Part shown: piece by piece, positions 13,831 through 23,381 of the stretch | Layout: the number at the start of each line of letters is the position of its first letter | How positions within the stretch are numbered: position 1 is the first letter of the stretch | Source: Cupriavidus sp. YR651 | GTDB taxonomy: Bacteria; Pseudomonadota; Gammaproteobacteria; Burkholderiales; Burkholderiaceae | Assembly: GCF_900101625.1 (NCBI RefSeq) | Contig: NZ_FMYZ01000001.1 | Span: 280,304-344,303 of the forward strand | Reading direction: 5' to 3' | Length of the DNA: 64,000 nucleotides | Program-made: the position numbers and the translations under genes | Notes under the pieces: generated by a model | Seen by the model: the letters and a program-made list of their open reading frames with translations, nothing else | The model's database searches: none | Told to the model about the DNA's origin: nothing

Positions 13831-13877
13831 AATGGGAAAAACGGGGAAAACACGGAAAACACGGAAAACAGGAAAAG
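13831..13877. repeat. Short A-rich tandem repeats upstream of the EamA gene
   Basis: About four imperfect copies of a nine-base unit ending in ACGGAAAAC or GGGGAAAAC lie directly before the EamA start, with the CTTTTCC complement on the coding strand. The tract overlaps the expected ribosome binding site and leader, so copy number could affect expression. That is inference. Confidence 0.6.
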
Positions 13878-14047
13878 ATCGCAAGGCAAGCGGGCAGGCA
13901 AGCCGCCGCACGAAGCACACAGCATGGCGGGGTGGCGGGAGCGACGGCGGCCAGTGCGGTGGCCATCACCGGTTGCCGATGCCCGGCATCGGTGCGCGAA
14001 CCGGGCGCCAGGGCCTCGCCGACGCACGGAATGCGGTGCCATTCCTC

Positions 14048-14053
14048 TATAAT
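14048..14053 (+). promoter_or_regulatory. Promoter -10 element of dapC
   Basis: A perfect TATAAT lies 26 bp before the dapC start. No good -35 hexamer is found 16-18 bp upstream, so it may rely on an activator or on other contacts. The short distance means a very short leader of about 20 nt with no clear Shine-Dalgarno. Confidence 0.6.
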
Positions 14054-14079
14054 GCGTGGTTTTAACCGGCCCCCACCAG

Positions 14080-15279
14080 ATGAATCCGCGCCTCGACCTG
14101 CTCCAGTCCTACCCCTTCGAGAAACTGCGGGTGCTCTTTTCGGATGTGAAGCCTGCCGACAAGCCTGCAATCAGCTTCGGCATCGGCGAACCCAAGCACC
14201 CCACGCCCGAATTCATCAAGACGGCACTGGCCGGGTCCCTCTCGGGGCTGGCGAATTATCCCACAACGGCCGGTTCCGACGCACTGCGACAGTGCATCGC
14301 CCGCTGGCTGGAACGCCGCTACGGCCTGCCCGGCGTCAACGCCGCGACCGAAGTGCTGCCGGTGACCGGCTCGCGCGAAGCGCTGTTCGCCTTCGCCCAG
14401 ACCGTGGTCGACGGCACCCGTCCTGACGCGCTGGTGCTGTGCCCCAACCCGTTCTACCAGATCTACGAAGGCGCGGCCCTGCTGGCCGGCGCCCGCCCGG
14501 TTTTCGCCAACAGCGACCCGGCGCGCAATTTCGCCCCGGCGTTCGACCAGATCGACGCCGATGTCTGGCCGAAGGTCCAGTTGCTGTACGTCTGCACGCC
14601 GGGCAACCCGACCGGCGCGGTGCTGTCCCTGGAGGACTGGCGCCAGCTGTTCGAGTTGTCCGATCGCTACGGCTTCGTGATCGCCTCCGACGAGTGCTAC
14701 TCCGAGATCTATTTCGACGAGGCCCAGCCGCCGCTGGGTGCGCTGGAGGCCGCCCACAAGCTGGGCCGCGGCTTCGAGCGGCTGGTCATGTTCTCGAGCC
14801 TCTCCAAGCGATCGAACGTCCCGGGCCTGCGCTCCGGCTTCGTGGCCGGTGACGCCGCGATTCTCAAGAAATTCCTGCTATACCGTACCTACCACGGTGC
14901 CGCGATGAATCCGGCCGTGCAGACGGCCAGCGTGGCCGCCTGGAACGACGAAGCCCATGTGCGCGACAATCGCGCCGCCTACGTGCGCAAGTTCGGCGAA
15001 GTCACGCCGCTGCTGGCCGAGGTGCTCGACGTGGCGTTGCCCGATGCGGCGTTCTACCTGTGGGCCGATGTTTCGCGCACCGGGCTGACCGATACCGAAT
15101 TCGCCGTGCGCCTGCTGGCCGAGCAGAACCTGACCGTGCTGCCCGGCAGCTACCTGGCGCGCGACGCCCACGGCACGAATCCGGGCCGGAACCGCATCCG
15201 GATGGCGCTGGTGGCCACGCCCGAGGAGTGCCTGGAAGGCGCGCGCCGGATCGTCGAATTCTGCAAGTCGCTGGGCTGA
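14080..15279 (+). CDS. dapC: Succinyldiaminopimelate aminotransferase DapC
   Basis: A 399-residue class I/II PLP aminotransferase that converts N-succinyl-2-amino-6-ketopimelate to N-succinyl-LL-diaminopimelate in lysine and peptidoglycan synthesis. The PLP-lysine motif SSLSKRSNVPGLRSGFVAGD is present, as are the NPTGAV loop and the YSEIYFDE segment (SDECYSEIYF). The substrate-carboxylate Arg region is near the end (NRIRMALVATPEECLEGARRI). The ATG at 14080 gives the family's MNPRLDLLQSYPFEKLR start. Close neighbours dapD and dapE support DapC over a general aspartate-type enzyme. Confidence 0.95.
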   Translation: MNPRLDLLQSYPFEKLRVLFSDVKPADKPAISFGIGEPKHPTPEFIKTALAGSLSGLANYPTTAGSDALRQCIARWLERRYGLPGVNAATEVLPVTGSREALFAFAQTVVDGTRPDALVLCPNPFYQIYEGAALLAGARPVFANSDPARNFAPAFDQIDADVWPKVQLLYVCTPGNPTGAVLSLEDWRQLFELSDRYGFVIASDECYSEIYFDEAQPPLGALEAAHKLGRGFERLVMFSSLSKRSNVPGLRSGFVAGDAAILKKFLLYRTYHGAAMNPAVQTASVAAWNDEAHVRDNRAAYVRKFGEVTPLLAEVLDVALPDAAFYLWADVSRTGLTDTEFAVRLLAEQNLTVLPGSYLARDAHGTNPGRNRIRMALVATPEECLEGARRIVEFCKSLG

Positions 15280-15316
15280 CCGGCGCGAACGTTTGACCCT
15301 GATTCACCAAATGTCC

Positions 15317-15346
15317 CGGCGCCGGGGCACGCAAACCCCGGCGCCG
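15317..15346 (+). promoter_or_regulatory. Strong intercistronic hairpin between dapC and dapD
   Basis: CGGCGCCGGGG (15317-15327) pairs with CCCCGGCGCCG (15336-15346), an 11-bp all-GC stem with an 8-nt loop. No T-run follows, so it is more likely an RNA-stability or attenuation element than a full terminator. Confidence 0.6.
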
Positions 15347-15377
15347 CCTCCGCAAATTCACCACTGAAGACACAAAC

Positions 15378-16205
15378 ATGACGCAAGCACTGCAAGCCCT
15401 GATCGACCAGGCCTGGGAAGACCGCGCCAGCCTGTCGCCGAAGTCCGCCCCGAACGACATCCGCGAGGCGGTGGCCAACGTGATCTCCCAGCTGGACACC
15501 GGCGCCCTGCGCGTGGCCGAAAAGCAAGGCAAGGACTGGGTGGTCAACCAGTGGATCAAGAAGGCCGTACTGCTGTCGTTCCGCCTGGAAGACAACGCGC
15601 CGATGAGCGCCGGCGGCTTCGCCCAGTTCTACGACAAGGTGCCGACCAAGTTCGCCAACTGGACCGGCGACGACTTCGCAAAGGCCGGCTTCCGCGTGGT
15701 GCCGCCCGCCGTGGCGCGTCGTGGCTCGTTCATCGCGAAGAACGCCGTGCTGATGCCGTCGTACGTGAACATCGGCGCCTATGTGGATGAAGGCACGATG
15801 GTCGACACCTGGGCCACCGTGGGTTCGTGCGCGCAGATCGGCAAGAACGTCCACCTGTCCGGCGGCGTGGGCATCGGCGGCGTGCTGGAGCCGCTGCAGG
15901 CCAACCCGGTCATCATCGAGGACAACTGCTTCATCGGCGCCCGCTCGGAAGTCGTGGAAGGCGTGATCATCGAAGAGAACTCGGTCATCTCGATGGGCGT
16001 GTACCTGGGCCAGTCGACCAAGATCTATGACCGCGAAACCGGCGAAATCCATTACGGCCGCGTGCCGGCGGGTTCGGTGGTGGTGGCGGGCAACCTGCCG
16101 TCGAAGGATGGCAAGTACAGCCTGTACTGCGCCGTCATCGTCAAGAAGGTGGACGCACAAACCCGCGCCAAGACCAGCCTGAACGACCTGCTGCGCGGCG
16201 ACTGA
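15378..16205 (+). CDS. dapD: Tetrahydrodipicolinate N-succinyltransferase DapD
   Basis: A 275-residue trimeric acyltransferase that transfers succinyl from succinyl-CoA to tetrahydrodipicolinate, the step before DapC. After a helical N-terminal domain, the middle is a left-handed beta-helix of hexapeptide repeats (about residues 105-225: [47 protein letters not shown]). A C-terminal strand region follows ([20 protein letters not shown]). The length matches the family (about 274). It lies 98 bp after dapC with a hairpin between them. Confidence 0.98.
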   Translation: MTQALQALIDQAWEDRASLSPKSAPNDIREAVANVISQLDTGALRVAEKQGKDWVVNQWIKKAVLLSFRLEDNAPMSAGGFAQFYDKVPTKFANWTGDDFAKAGFRVVPPAVARRGSFIAKNAVLMPSYVNIGAYVDEGTMVDTWATVGSCAQIGKNVHLSGGVGIGGVLEPLQANPVIIEDNCFIGARSEVVEGVIIEENSVISMGVYLGQSTKIYDRETGEIHYGRVPAGSVVVAGNLPSKDGKYSLYCAVIVKKVDAQTRAKTSLNDLLRGD

Positions 16206-16252
16206 TCGCCGGCGAGCGGATCGCGCGACGCCGCCGGCCGGCCTGCTGGCTG

Positions 16253-16294
16253 GGCTGGCGGCGTCGAGACCTGCCGATGCCGCCAGCCAGTTTT
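16253..16294 (+). terminator. Weak terminator-like hairpin after dapD
   Basis: GGCTGGCGGC (16253-16262) pairs with GCCGCCAGCC (16279-16288), a 10-bp stem with a 16-nt loop followed by AGTTTTCC. The large loop and short T-run make it a partial or weak terminator, so transcription may continue into the downstream small genes. Confidence 0.45.
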
Positions 16295-16316
16295 CCGGCG
16301 GCATCGACATCTGCCA

Positions 16317-16703
16317 ATGCCCTCCCTCCGCAAGCGACTCATGGCCCTGGACCCCGCCACCGTCAGCACCGTGCTCTCCCTGCTGCCGACCATTCTCGAA
16401 CAGGCCAACAAGACCATCGAGAAGATCAAGAAAGGCAAGCGCAAGGGCGAGGCGCCCGGCGCCCCGGACCTCGTGGAAAACCGCGATCCGGCCGCCCGCA
16501 TCGCCGAGCTGGAAGCGGCCGTGGTGCAACAGGCCGAAGCCGTCAAGATGCTGGCCGAGCAACATGCGATCACCATCGAGGCCCTGCGAAAGGAAGCGGC
16601 GCGGCTGGAACGCCGGCTGCGCCTGATGACCGGCGTGGCCATGGCCGGCGTGGCGCTGGGCCTGGGCGGGCTGGTCATCGCGATCAACCTGCTGTTCCGC
16701 TAG
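16317..16703 (+). CDS. Small tail-anchored coiled-coil protein of unknown function
   Basis: I do not recognise a named family. The 128-residue product has a basic stretch (KTIEKIKKGKRKGEA) at about 38-52. A heptad-rich helix predicted to form a coiled coil follows (about 64-105, ARIAELEAAVVQQAEAVK onward), then one C-terminal membrane helix (about 106-127, GVAMAGVALGLGGLVIAINL). It would therefore be anchored by its tail with the coil in the cytoplasm. A second ATG at 16341 (MALDPATV) is equally plausible; neither has a clear ribosome binding site. It lies between dapD and the YffB/ArsC-like gene on the same strand. Confidence 0.7.
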   Translation: MPSLRKRLMALDPATVSTVLSLLPTILEQANKTIEKIKKGKRKGEAPGAPDLVENRDPAARIAELEAAVVQQAEAVKMLAEQHAITIEALRKEAARLERRLRLMTGVAMAGVALGLGGLVIAINLLFR

Positions 16704-16720
16704 ACGCCTGGCTGCGCTGA

Positions 16721-18325
<1,605 letters not shown>

Positions 18326-18418
18326 GCGTTTCACCCGCCGGGCCTCACCGGGACCGGTTTTCAGAGGCGTCCGATGGACGCTTCCATACGGCCCGGCCCG
18401 GCGTTGTCGCCAGAGTTT

Positions 18419-18486
18419 GCTGACCGCACTGGCGGTCAGCGTCGTTTCATCCCGGCCTCCGATTCATCCGGCCGTCGTTTCATCCC
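18419..18486 (+). promoter_or_regulatory. Hairpin and direct repeats upstream of prmB
   Basis: GCTGACCGC-ACTG-GCGGTCAGC forms a 9-bp stem-loop (18419-18440). It is immediately followed by two exact copies of CGTCGTTTCATCCC at 18440-18453 and 18473-18486, 33 bp apart. There is no T-run. This 184-bp gap separates dapE from prmB and may hold a promoter or attenuator for prmB. Confidence 0.45.
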
Positions 18487-18509
18487 AGCCAATTCCAGCG
18501 AGTCCTTCC

Positions 18510-19400
18510 ATGGCCACCTCTCCCCTGCAAACCGTCCGTGACCTGCTGCGCCTGGCGGTCTCGCGCTTTACCGCCGCGAAACTGTCCTTCGGCCACGGCA
18601 GCGCCAACGCCTACGACGAGGCCGCCTACCTGGTGCTGCATACGCTGAGCCTGCCGCTCGACACGCTCGATCCGTTCCTGGACGCCCGCCTGCTGCCCGA
18701 GGAAGTCGACGCGGTGCTCAAAGTCATCGAGCGCCGGGTCACCGAGCGCGTGCCGGCTGCCTACATCACGCACGAGGCCTTCATGCACGGCCTGCGCTTC
18801 TATGTGGATTCCCGCGTGATCGTGCCGCGCAGTTTTATCGGCGAGCTGCTGCAGGAGGGGCTGGAACCCTGGCTCGGCGAGACGGCGCAGATCGGGCCGG
18901 TGCTGGAGCTCTGCACGGGCTCCGGTTGCCTGCCGGTCATCGCGGCGCACGTCTGGCCGAATGCGCGAATCGATGCCGTGGACATCTCCCCGGACGCGCT
19001 GGCCGTGGCACGGCGCAACGTGGCCGACTACAAGATGGGCGACCGGATCTCGCTGTACGAAGGCGACCTCTATGCGCCGCTGCCGGCCGGCGCCACCTAT
19101 GACGTCATCCTGACCAACCCGCCCTACGTCAACGAGCAATCGATGCGCGACCTGCCGGCCGAATACCTGGCCGAGCCGCGCATCGCGCTGGCGGGTGGCG
19201 ATGACGGCATGGACATCGTGCGCCGGATCATTGCGGGCGCGAAGAAGCGCCTGAACCCGGGCGGCGTGCTGGTGGTGGAGATCGGCAACGAAAAGGAAAA
19301 CGTCGAGACCGCGTTCGCGGATCTGGACATCATCTGGCTCCCCGTCAGCGCCGGCGAGGAACAGGTGTTCCTGCTGACGTACGAGGCGCTGCCGGGCTGA
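18510..19400 (+). CDS. prmB: Ribosomal protein L3 glutamine methyltransferase PrmB
   Basis: A 296-residue SAM-dependent N5-glutamine methyltransferase. The PrmB-type N-terminal helical domain (about 1-90) is followed by a Rossmann-like methyltransferase domain with the SAM-binding LELCTGSGCLPVIAA motif and the catalytic NPPY tetrad in ILTNPPYVNEQS. The PrmB form VLELCTGSGC separates it from PrmC, which reads DLGTGSG. It methylates the glutamine of ribosomal protein L3 in E. coli. I chose the ATG at 18510 (MATSPLQTVRDLL) because the frame's further 31 upstream codons overlap the hairpin and repeats and look non-coding. Confidence 0.94.
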   Translation: MATSPLQTVRDLLRLAVSRFTAAKLSFGHGSANAYDEAAYLVLHTLSLPLDTLDPFLDARLLPEEVDAVLKVIERRVTERVPAAYITHEAFMHGLRFYVDSRVIVPRSFIGELLQEGLEPWLGETAQIGPVLELCTGSGCLPVIAAHVWPNARIDAVDISPDALAVARRNVADYKMGDRISLYEGDLYAPLPAGATYDVILTNPPYVNEQSMRDLPAEYLAEPRIALAGGDDGMDIVRRIIAGAKKRLNPGGVLVVEIGNEKENVETAFADLDIIWLPVSAGEEQVFLLTYEALPG

Positions 19401-19566
19401 TTGACCAGCCGTTCCCTAAGATTTGGTGCGAAATTTTCGCCGAAATATAAACTCTCTTCGTTCAGCGCAAATTTTGTTGCGTCGAATAAATCACATCGAG
19501 GGGAAAGCGCAAAAAATGTGTCTGGTCGGAGTAGCACCGCTGCGGCAGCGGCCTCCCGATCCCGCA
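19401..19566. other. AT-rich non-coding stretch after prmB
   Basis: About 19420-19530 is much more AT-rich than its neighbours. It contains the 13-base palindrome GCGAAATTTTCGC at 19428-19440, then AAATATAAACTCTC and later AAATTTTG and GCAAAAAATG tracts. No gene is supported here. Such islands can be promoters or nucleoid-protein sites; which is not visible. Confidence 0.5.
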
Positions 19567-19599
19567 TGAAAAAGGGCATGCCGTCGATCGCCGGCATGC
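19567..19599 (-). terminator. Terminator of the RcnB-like gene
   Basis: GGGCATGCCG (19572-19581) pairs with CGGCATGCCC (19590-19599), a 10-bp stem with an 8-nt loop. On the minus strand the stem is followed by TTTTT. It lies 52 bp after the stop of the minus-strand gene. Confidence 0.85.
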
Positions 19600-19650
19600 C
19601 CGTTGTCTACACAATCCGCACCTTCCGCGCGGCTCGCGCGGGGACCGGGA

Positions 19651-20001
19651 TCAGCCTCCCGGACCCACTGACCAGATCGTCCCGTTCGAGGACACCTGGT
19701 AGTAGTCGGCGCCCACGCCTACCCAGTGATAGCCCTTCTTGGGCGCAGGGAGGTTGTATTCCTTGTACTTGTCGATGACATATTGCCGGTCACGGAACTC
19801 CGCGGGCAAACGGTCGCCCTTGTTCCATTTCTGCGGGGCGTAGGGGGACTGCGCGCCCATCGGCGCCGCACTCGCCGAATCGGCTGGCATCTGTTGCTTC
19901 GACGTGCCATGCGGCTTCTGTCCTTGTTGGGAGAGAGCGAATGGCATGGTCAGCATGCCTGCCGCAACCAGCGCGGCGGATATTAACGTCTTCGTTTTCA
20001 T
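19651..20001 (-). CDS. RcnB-family periplasmic protein
   Basis: A 116-residue secreted protein. A signal peptide (MKTKTLISAALVAAGMLTMP...ALS) is followed by a linker rich in Gln, Ala and Ser. An RcnB-like domain follows at about 57-112 (WNKGDRLPAEFRDRQYVID, GYHWVGVGADYYQVSSNGTIW). E. coli RcnB is a periplasmic factor affecting Ni/Co homeostasis through the RcnA exporter; here no rcnA or metal gene adjoins it, so a metal role is only possible. GAGGAGAT precedes the ATG at good spacing. A perfect 22-bp palindrome lies about 28 bp before the start, and its own terminator follows. Confidence 0.88.
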   Translation of the reverse strand: MKTKTLISAALVAAGMLTMPFALSQQGQKPHGTSKQQMPADSASAAPMGAQSPYAPQKWNKGDRLPAEFRDRQYVIDKYKEYNLPAPKKGYHWVGVGADYYQVSSNGTIWSVGPGG

Positions 20002-20028
20002 CGTGATCTCCTCACGGATGGACCCGTC

Positions 20029-20050
20029 GGTTGCCCGGGCCCGGGCAACC
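20029..20050. promoter_or_regulatory. Perfect 22-bp palindrome upstream of the RcnB-like gene
   Basis: The left arm GGTTGCCCGGG is followed directly by its exact reverse complement CCCGGGCAACC. It lies in the 5' leader or promoter region of the minus-strand gene. No T-run follows on either strand, so a protein-binding operator or a leader hairpin is more likely than a terminator. The 415-bp gap 20002-20416 otherwise holds only the two CTGACC/GGTCAG sites listed separately. Confidence 0.6.
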
Positions 20051-20078
20051 TAAAACAGCTTAGTAGCAATTGCGGGGC

Positions 20079-20090
20079 CTGACCGGTCAG
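20079..20090. promoter_or_regulatory. CTGACCGGTCAG palindrome, distal GntR operator candidate
   Basis: A perfect 12-base palindrome made from the same CTGACC and GGTCAG half-sites as the proximal site at 20327-20343, but in the opposite orientation and with no spacer. The two are about 250 bp apart in the promoter region of the GntR gene, which could allow DNA looping. Binding is inferred. Confidence 0.45.
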
Positions 20091-20326
20091 AGATCGGCCA
20101 CTCGTGACGGATGCAAGCCATTTCCCGAACAATTCTTGCGCGCGGCCGGCGATTTGGTGCGATTGCGGCACCCCGGCGACGCTCCCACGCGCGCTTGCCG
20201 CATGTGCGACGAAGGCCCGCCGCATGCGTAGATTTGGCAGCGGGTGCGTGTAGCAAATGCCACCGTCGCCTGCTGCGGCGCGGCAAATGTTCTCCTTGCG
20301 GACCCTGTGAAAATTTCCTAAAAATT

Positions 20327-20343
20327 GGTCAGACCGCCTGACC
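20327..20343 (+). promoter_or_regulatory. GGTCAG-N5-CTGACC operator candidate of the GntR operon
   Basis: The inverted repeat GGTCAG/CTGACC with a 5-bp spacer lies 74 bp before the regulator's start, just after an AT-rich stretch (AAAATTTCCTAAAAATT) that could be the promoter. FadR-subfamily GntR proteins commonly bind TGGTC-rich palindromes of this kind, so autoregulation and control of the downstream operon are likely. Confidence 0.6.
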
Positions 20344-20416
20344 TCCATGCCAACGAACCGGCCGGAGGCGGGTGCCGCCCCGATGCAGCGAATCCATCCA
20401 GGACCTCAGATCCGAC

Positions 20417-21205
20417 ATGCCGATTCAGCAGATCGAACCGCGCCGTCTTTACCGCCAGATCGCCGACCAGCTGCGCCGGCTGATCGAGGGTGGTGAATTT
20501 CCCGTGGGCTCCCGGCTGCCGCCGGAGCGGGACCTGGCGGCACAGCTTGGCGTATCGCGCCCGTCCGTGCGCGAGGCCTTGATTGCGCTGGAGGTGGAAG
20601 GTTTGGTCGAAGTCCGCATGGGCTCGGGCATCTACGCCTGCGCCGCGGACCTCGCGCCACTGGGCACGCCGGCGGGCAGCGTCATTGCCGAGCCGCCGCT
20701 CGACGTCATCCGTGCGCGCCAGACCATCGAAGGCGAGATGGCCGCCAATGCGGCACGGCACTGCACCCCGGCGCTGCTCGAGGCGCTGGCCGAGGCCATC
20801 GCGCTGATGGAAGAGGAAGCCGGCGCAGGTCACATCCCTGTGCGCGGCGACCGCCTGTTCCATCTGCGCATCACCGAGGTCTCGGAAAACTCCGTACTCC
20901 TGCGTCTGGTCGCCGAACTCTTCGACGAGCGCCACAACCCGCTGTTCGCGCAGTTTGGCAGTCATTTCGAGAACGCCGCCAGCTGGATGGCCGCGATTGC
21001 CGAACATCGCACCGTGGTGGCCGCCATCGCTTCCGGATCCGCCGATGCCGCACGGGCCGCCATGTGCGAGCACCTCGAGCTATCGCACAGCCGCTTCTAT
21101 GCCGCGTGGCCGGGCAACGCGGAATCCCCGGCGGCCGCCGCCCCCGCCCGGCCGCGCCGCAAGAAGGCCGCGGGCACCGCCAATTCGCTAAGCGAGGAAA
21201 CCTGA
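20417..21205 (+). CDS. GntR-family regulator, FadR/FCD subfamily
   Basis: A 262-residue transcription factor. The winged helix (about 10-75) reads [37 protein letters not shown]. The C-terminal all-helical FCD domain has histidines suited to bind a metal and an organic acid ligand ([27 protein letters not shown]). A basic tail (RPRRKKAA) ends the protein. The stop overlaps the next start as TGATG, so it is the first gene of the sugar-acid operon. It probably represses the operon until a sugar acid or keto-acid intermediate binds; the ligand is inferred from the neighbours. Confidence 0.9.
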   Translation: MPIQQIEPRRLYRQIADQLRRLIEGGEFPVGSRLPPERDLAAQLGVSRPSVREALIALEVEGLVEVRMGSGIYACAADLAPLGTPAGSVIAEPPLDVIRARQTIEGEMAANAARHCTPALLEALAEAIALMEEEAGAGHIPVRGDRLFHLRITEVSENSVLLRLVAELFDERHNPLFAQFGSHFENAASWMAAIAEHRTVVAAIASGSADAARAAMCEHLELSHSRFYAAWPGNAESPAAAAPARPRRKKAAGTANSLSEET

Positions 21206-22230
21206 TGTCGCTGACCTGCCATATCCACGCCAGCGAGGACCTGCGGTTCTCGGACATCGAGCCCGTTGCGCCCGGTCCCCACGAAGTCCAGGTCCGGCTG
21301 GGCGCGGCCGGCATCTGTGGCTCGGACATCCACTACTTCTTCCATGGCAAGGTGGGCGCATTCGTCATCCGGGAACCCCTGACGCCGGGGCACGAGGCCT
21401 CCGGCATCGTGGAAGCCGTTGGCAGCGCGGTCACGCGCGTCGCGCCGGGCATGAAGGTGGCGATCAATCCGTCCCATGCGTGCGGGCAGTGCGATTACTG
21501 CCGCGCGGGCCGCGACAACCTCTGCCGCAACATGCGCTTCCTGGGCAGCGCCAGCATCTACCCGCACGTGCAAGGCATGTTCCGCCAGCACTTCCTGATG
21601 CACGAGCGGCAGCTCACGCCGGTGGAATCCGACATCTCGCTCGGCGAGCTGGCCTTTGCGGAGCCGCTTTCCGTGGCCCTGCACGGCGTCAATCGCGCGG
21701 GCGAGCTGCTGGGCAAGACCGTGCTGGTGACCGGCGGCGGCACGATCGGCAGCCTGACCGTGATGGCCGCCCGGCTGGCCGGCGCCGCCCGCATCATCGT
21801 CTGCGACATCGCCGAACGGCCGCTGGAAGTCGCGCGCTCGGTCGGTGCGGATGAGACGATTCTCACCACCGGCACCGCTGCCAGCGCACTGCAGGACCTG
21901 GCGGACGTGAGCCTGGAAGCGGCGGGCAGCCCCGCCGCGCTGGCTACCTGCCTCACGGCCACACGCCGTGGCGGACGCATCGTGCAGGTCGGCACCCTGC
22001 CCGCGGAGGGCCTGCATTTCCCCGCCAACAACATCATGGCGCGCGAGCTGGACTACGTCGGCGCCTTCCGCTTTGGCCGCGAATTCGACTGGTCGGTGCA
22101 GTACCTGACCGGACGGCGGCTCGATGTCCGCCCGTTGCTTTCGGCGCAGTTGCCGCTGGCGCAGGCGGTGGAGGCGTTTCACCTGGCGGCCGACAAGGGC
22201 CGCAGTACGAAAGTGCAGTTGACCGGCTGA
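21205..22230 (+). CDS. Zinc-dependent dehydrogenase, L-idonate/L-gulonate 5-dehydrogenase type
   Basis: A 341-residue MDR alcohol dehydrogenase. The catalytic zinc ligands are in GICGSDIHYFFHG and GHEASG. The structural zinc site has four cysteines in CGQCDYCRAGRDNLC. The Rossmann motif is VLVTGGGTIGSL. Overall resemblance is to E. coli IdnD, which oxidises L-idonate to 5-ketogluconate; relatives oxidise L-gulonate to D-fructuronate. The presence of ManD and a UxuB-like enzyme downstream fits L-gulonate to fructuronate to mannonate to 2-keto-3-deoxygluconate. The exact substrate is not decided by sequence. It overlaps the GntR stop by 1 bp. Confidence 0.85.
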   Translation: MSLTCHIHASEDLRFSDIEPVAPGPHEVQVRLGAAGICGSDIHYFFHGKVGAFVIREPLTPGHEASGIVEAVGSAVTRVAPGMKVAINPSHACGQCDYCRAGRDNLCRNMRFLGSASIYPHVQGMFRQHFLMHERQLTPVESDISLGELAFAEPLSVALHGVNRAGELLGKTVLVTGGGTIGSLTVMAARLAGAARIIVCDIAERPLEVARSVGADETILTTGTAASALQDLADVSLEAAGSPAALATCLTATRRGGRIVQVGTLPAEGLHFPANNIMARELDYVGAFRFGREFDWSVQYLTGRRLDVRPLLSAQLPLAQAVEAFHLAADKGRSTKVQLTG

Positions 22231-22307
22231 GGCCCCGGCCTCGCCCCGACCGGCTCCCTCTACTAAAAAAGGCCGGCGGGATTCCACCCAGAACCAGGAG
22301 ACAACCA

Positions 22308-23312
22308 ATGATGCGTCATCGCCGGCAGTTCTCGTCGTGCGTGCTCGGGGCGGCCATGCTGTTGGCCGGCTTCAGCCTGTCGTCCACCGCCCTCGCCCAG
22401 GCGCAGGCCCCGATCAAGCTCAAGTGGGCGCACGTCTACGAGACTTCCGAGCCGTTCCACAAGTGGTCCGTGTGGGCGGCGGAGGAAATCAAGAAACGCA
22501 GCAACGGCAAGTACCAGATCGATGTCTTCCCCGCCTCCCAGCTGGGCAAGGAAAACGACATCAACCAGGGCCTGGCGATGGGTACGGTCGACATCATCAT
22601 CTCGGGCTCCAGCTTTGCCGCCAAGTCGTTCCCGCGCATCGGCGTGACGTACTACCCGTACACCTTCCGTGATGCCACGCACTTGCTGGCATACACCAGG
22701 AGCGACATCTACAAGGAACTGACGCGCGGCTACGAGGACAAGACCGGCAACCATATCGTCGCCACCACGTACTACGGCACGCGGCAGTCCACGTCGAACA
22801 AGCCGTTTTCTCATTGCACGGAAATGAAGGGCCTGAAGATGCGCGTGCCGGACGTGCCCGCCTACCTGGCCATGCCGCGCGCGTGCGGCGTGAACACCTC
22901 GCCGATTGCCTTTGCCGAGGTCTACCTGGCGCTGCAGAACGGCACGGTGGAAGCGCAGGAAAATCCGCTGACGACCATCGAGGCGAAGAAGTTCTACGAG
23001 GTGCAGAAGTACATCGTGCTGACCGGCCATATCGTGGATCACCTGAACACGGTGATATCCGGCGCGCTGTGGAAGAAGCTGTCCGAGCCCGAGCGGAAGA
23101 TGTTCAACGAGGTGGCGCAGGAAGCCGCCGCCAAGGCGACGGAAGACGTGGTGGCGCGCGAGAAGGAACTGGTCGCCGTGTTCCGGCAGAAGGGCATCAC
23201 GGTGACCCAGGTCAGCGTGCCCGAGTACCGCGACGCGGTGCTCAAGAACGTGACCTTCGAATCGCAGGGCTATCGCAAGGCCGACTGGGAAAAGATCCAG
23301 GCCGTTCAATGA
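22308..23312 (+). CDS. TRAP transporter substrate-binding protein (DctP family)
   Basis: A 334-residue periplasmic binding protein with a signal peptide (hydrophobic GAAMLLAGFSLSSTALAQA, cleavage near residue 28). The DctP fold shows in IKLKWAHVYETSEPFHKWS, FPASQLGKENDINQGLAMG and KMRVPDVPAYLAMPRA, the last with the conserved arginine that binds the substrate carboxylate. It feeds the two membrane subunits encoded next. Family members near IdnD, UxaA or UxuB genes usually bind hexuronates or aldonates. An AGGAG sequence precedes the start. Confidence 0.93.
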   Translation: MMRHRRQFSSCVLGAAMLLAGFSLSSTALAQAQAPIKLKWAHVYETSEPFHKWSVWAAEEIKKRSNGKYQIDVFPASQLGKENDINQGLAMGTVDIIISGSSFAAKSFPRIGVTYYPYTFRDATHLLAYTRSDIYKELTRGYEDKTGNHIVATTYYGTRQSTSNKPFSHCTEMKGLKMRVPDVPAYLAMPRACGVNTSPIAFAEVYLALQNGTVEAQENPLTTIEAKKFYEVQKYIVLTGHIVDHLNTVISGALWKKLSEPERKMFNEVAQEAAAKATEDVVAREKELVAVFRQKGITVTQVSVPEYRDAVLKNVTFESQGYRKADWEKIQAVQ

Positions 23313-23381
23313 TGGCGGGCCGGTGGCGCCCCGCGCCACCGTGCTGAAGGGAGCTGAAGGGAGCCAAACGGAGCCGAACCC

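Noticed and set aside
13828-14079. N-terminal extension of the EamA transporter through the A-rich repeats
   Set aside because: The extra residues (alternating Phe, Val, Pro, Arg) do not match the family start; the ATG at 13827 does.
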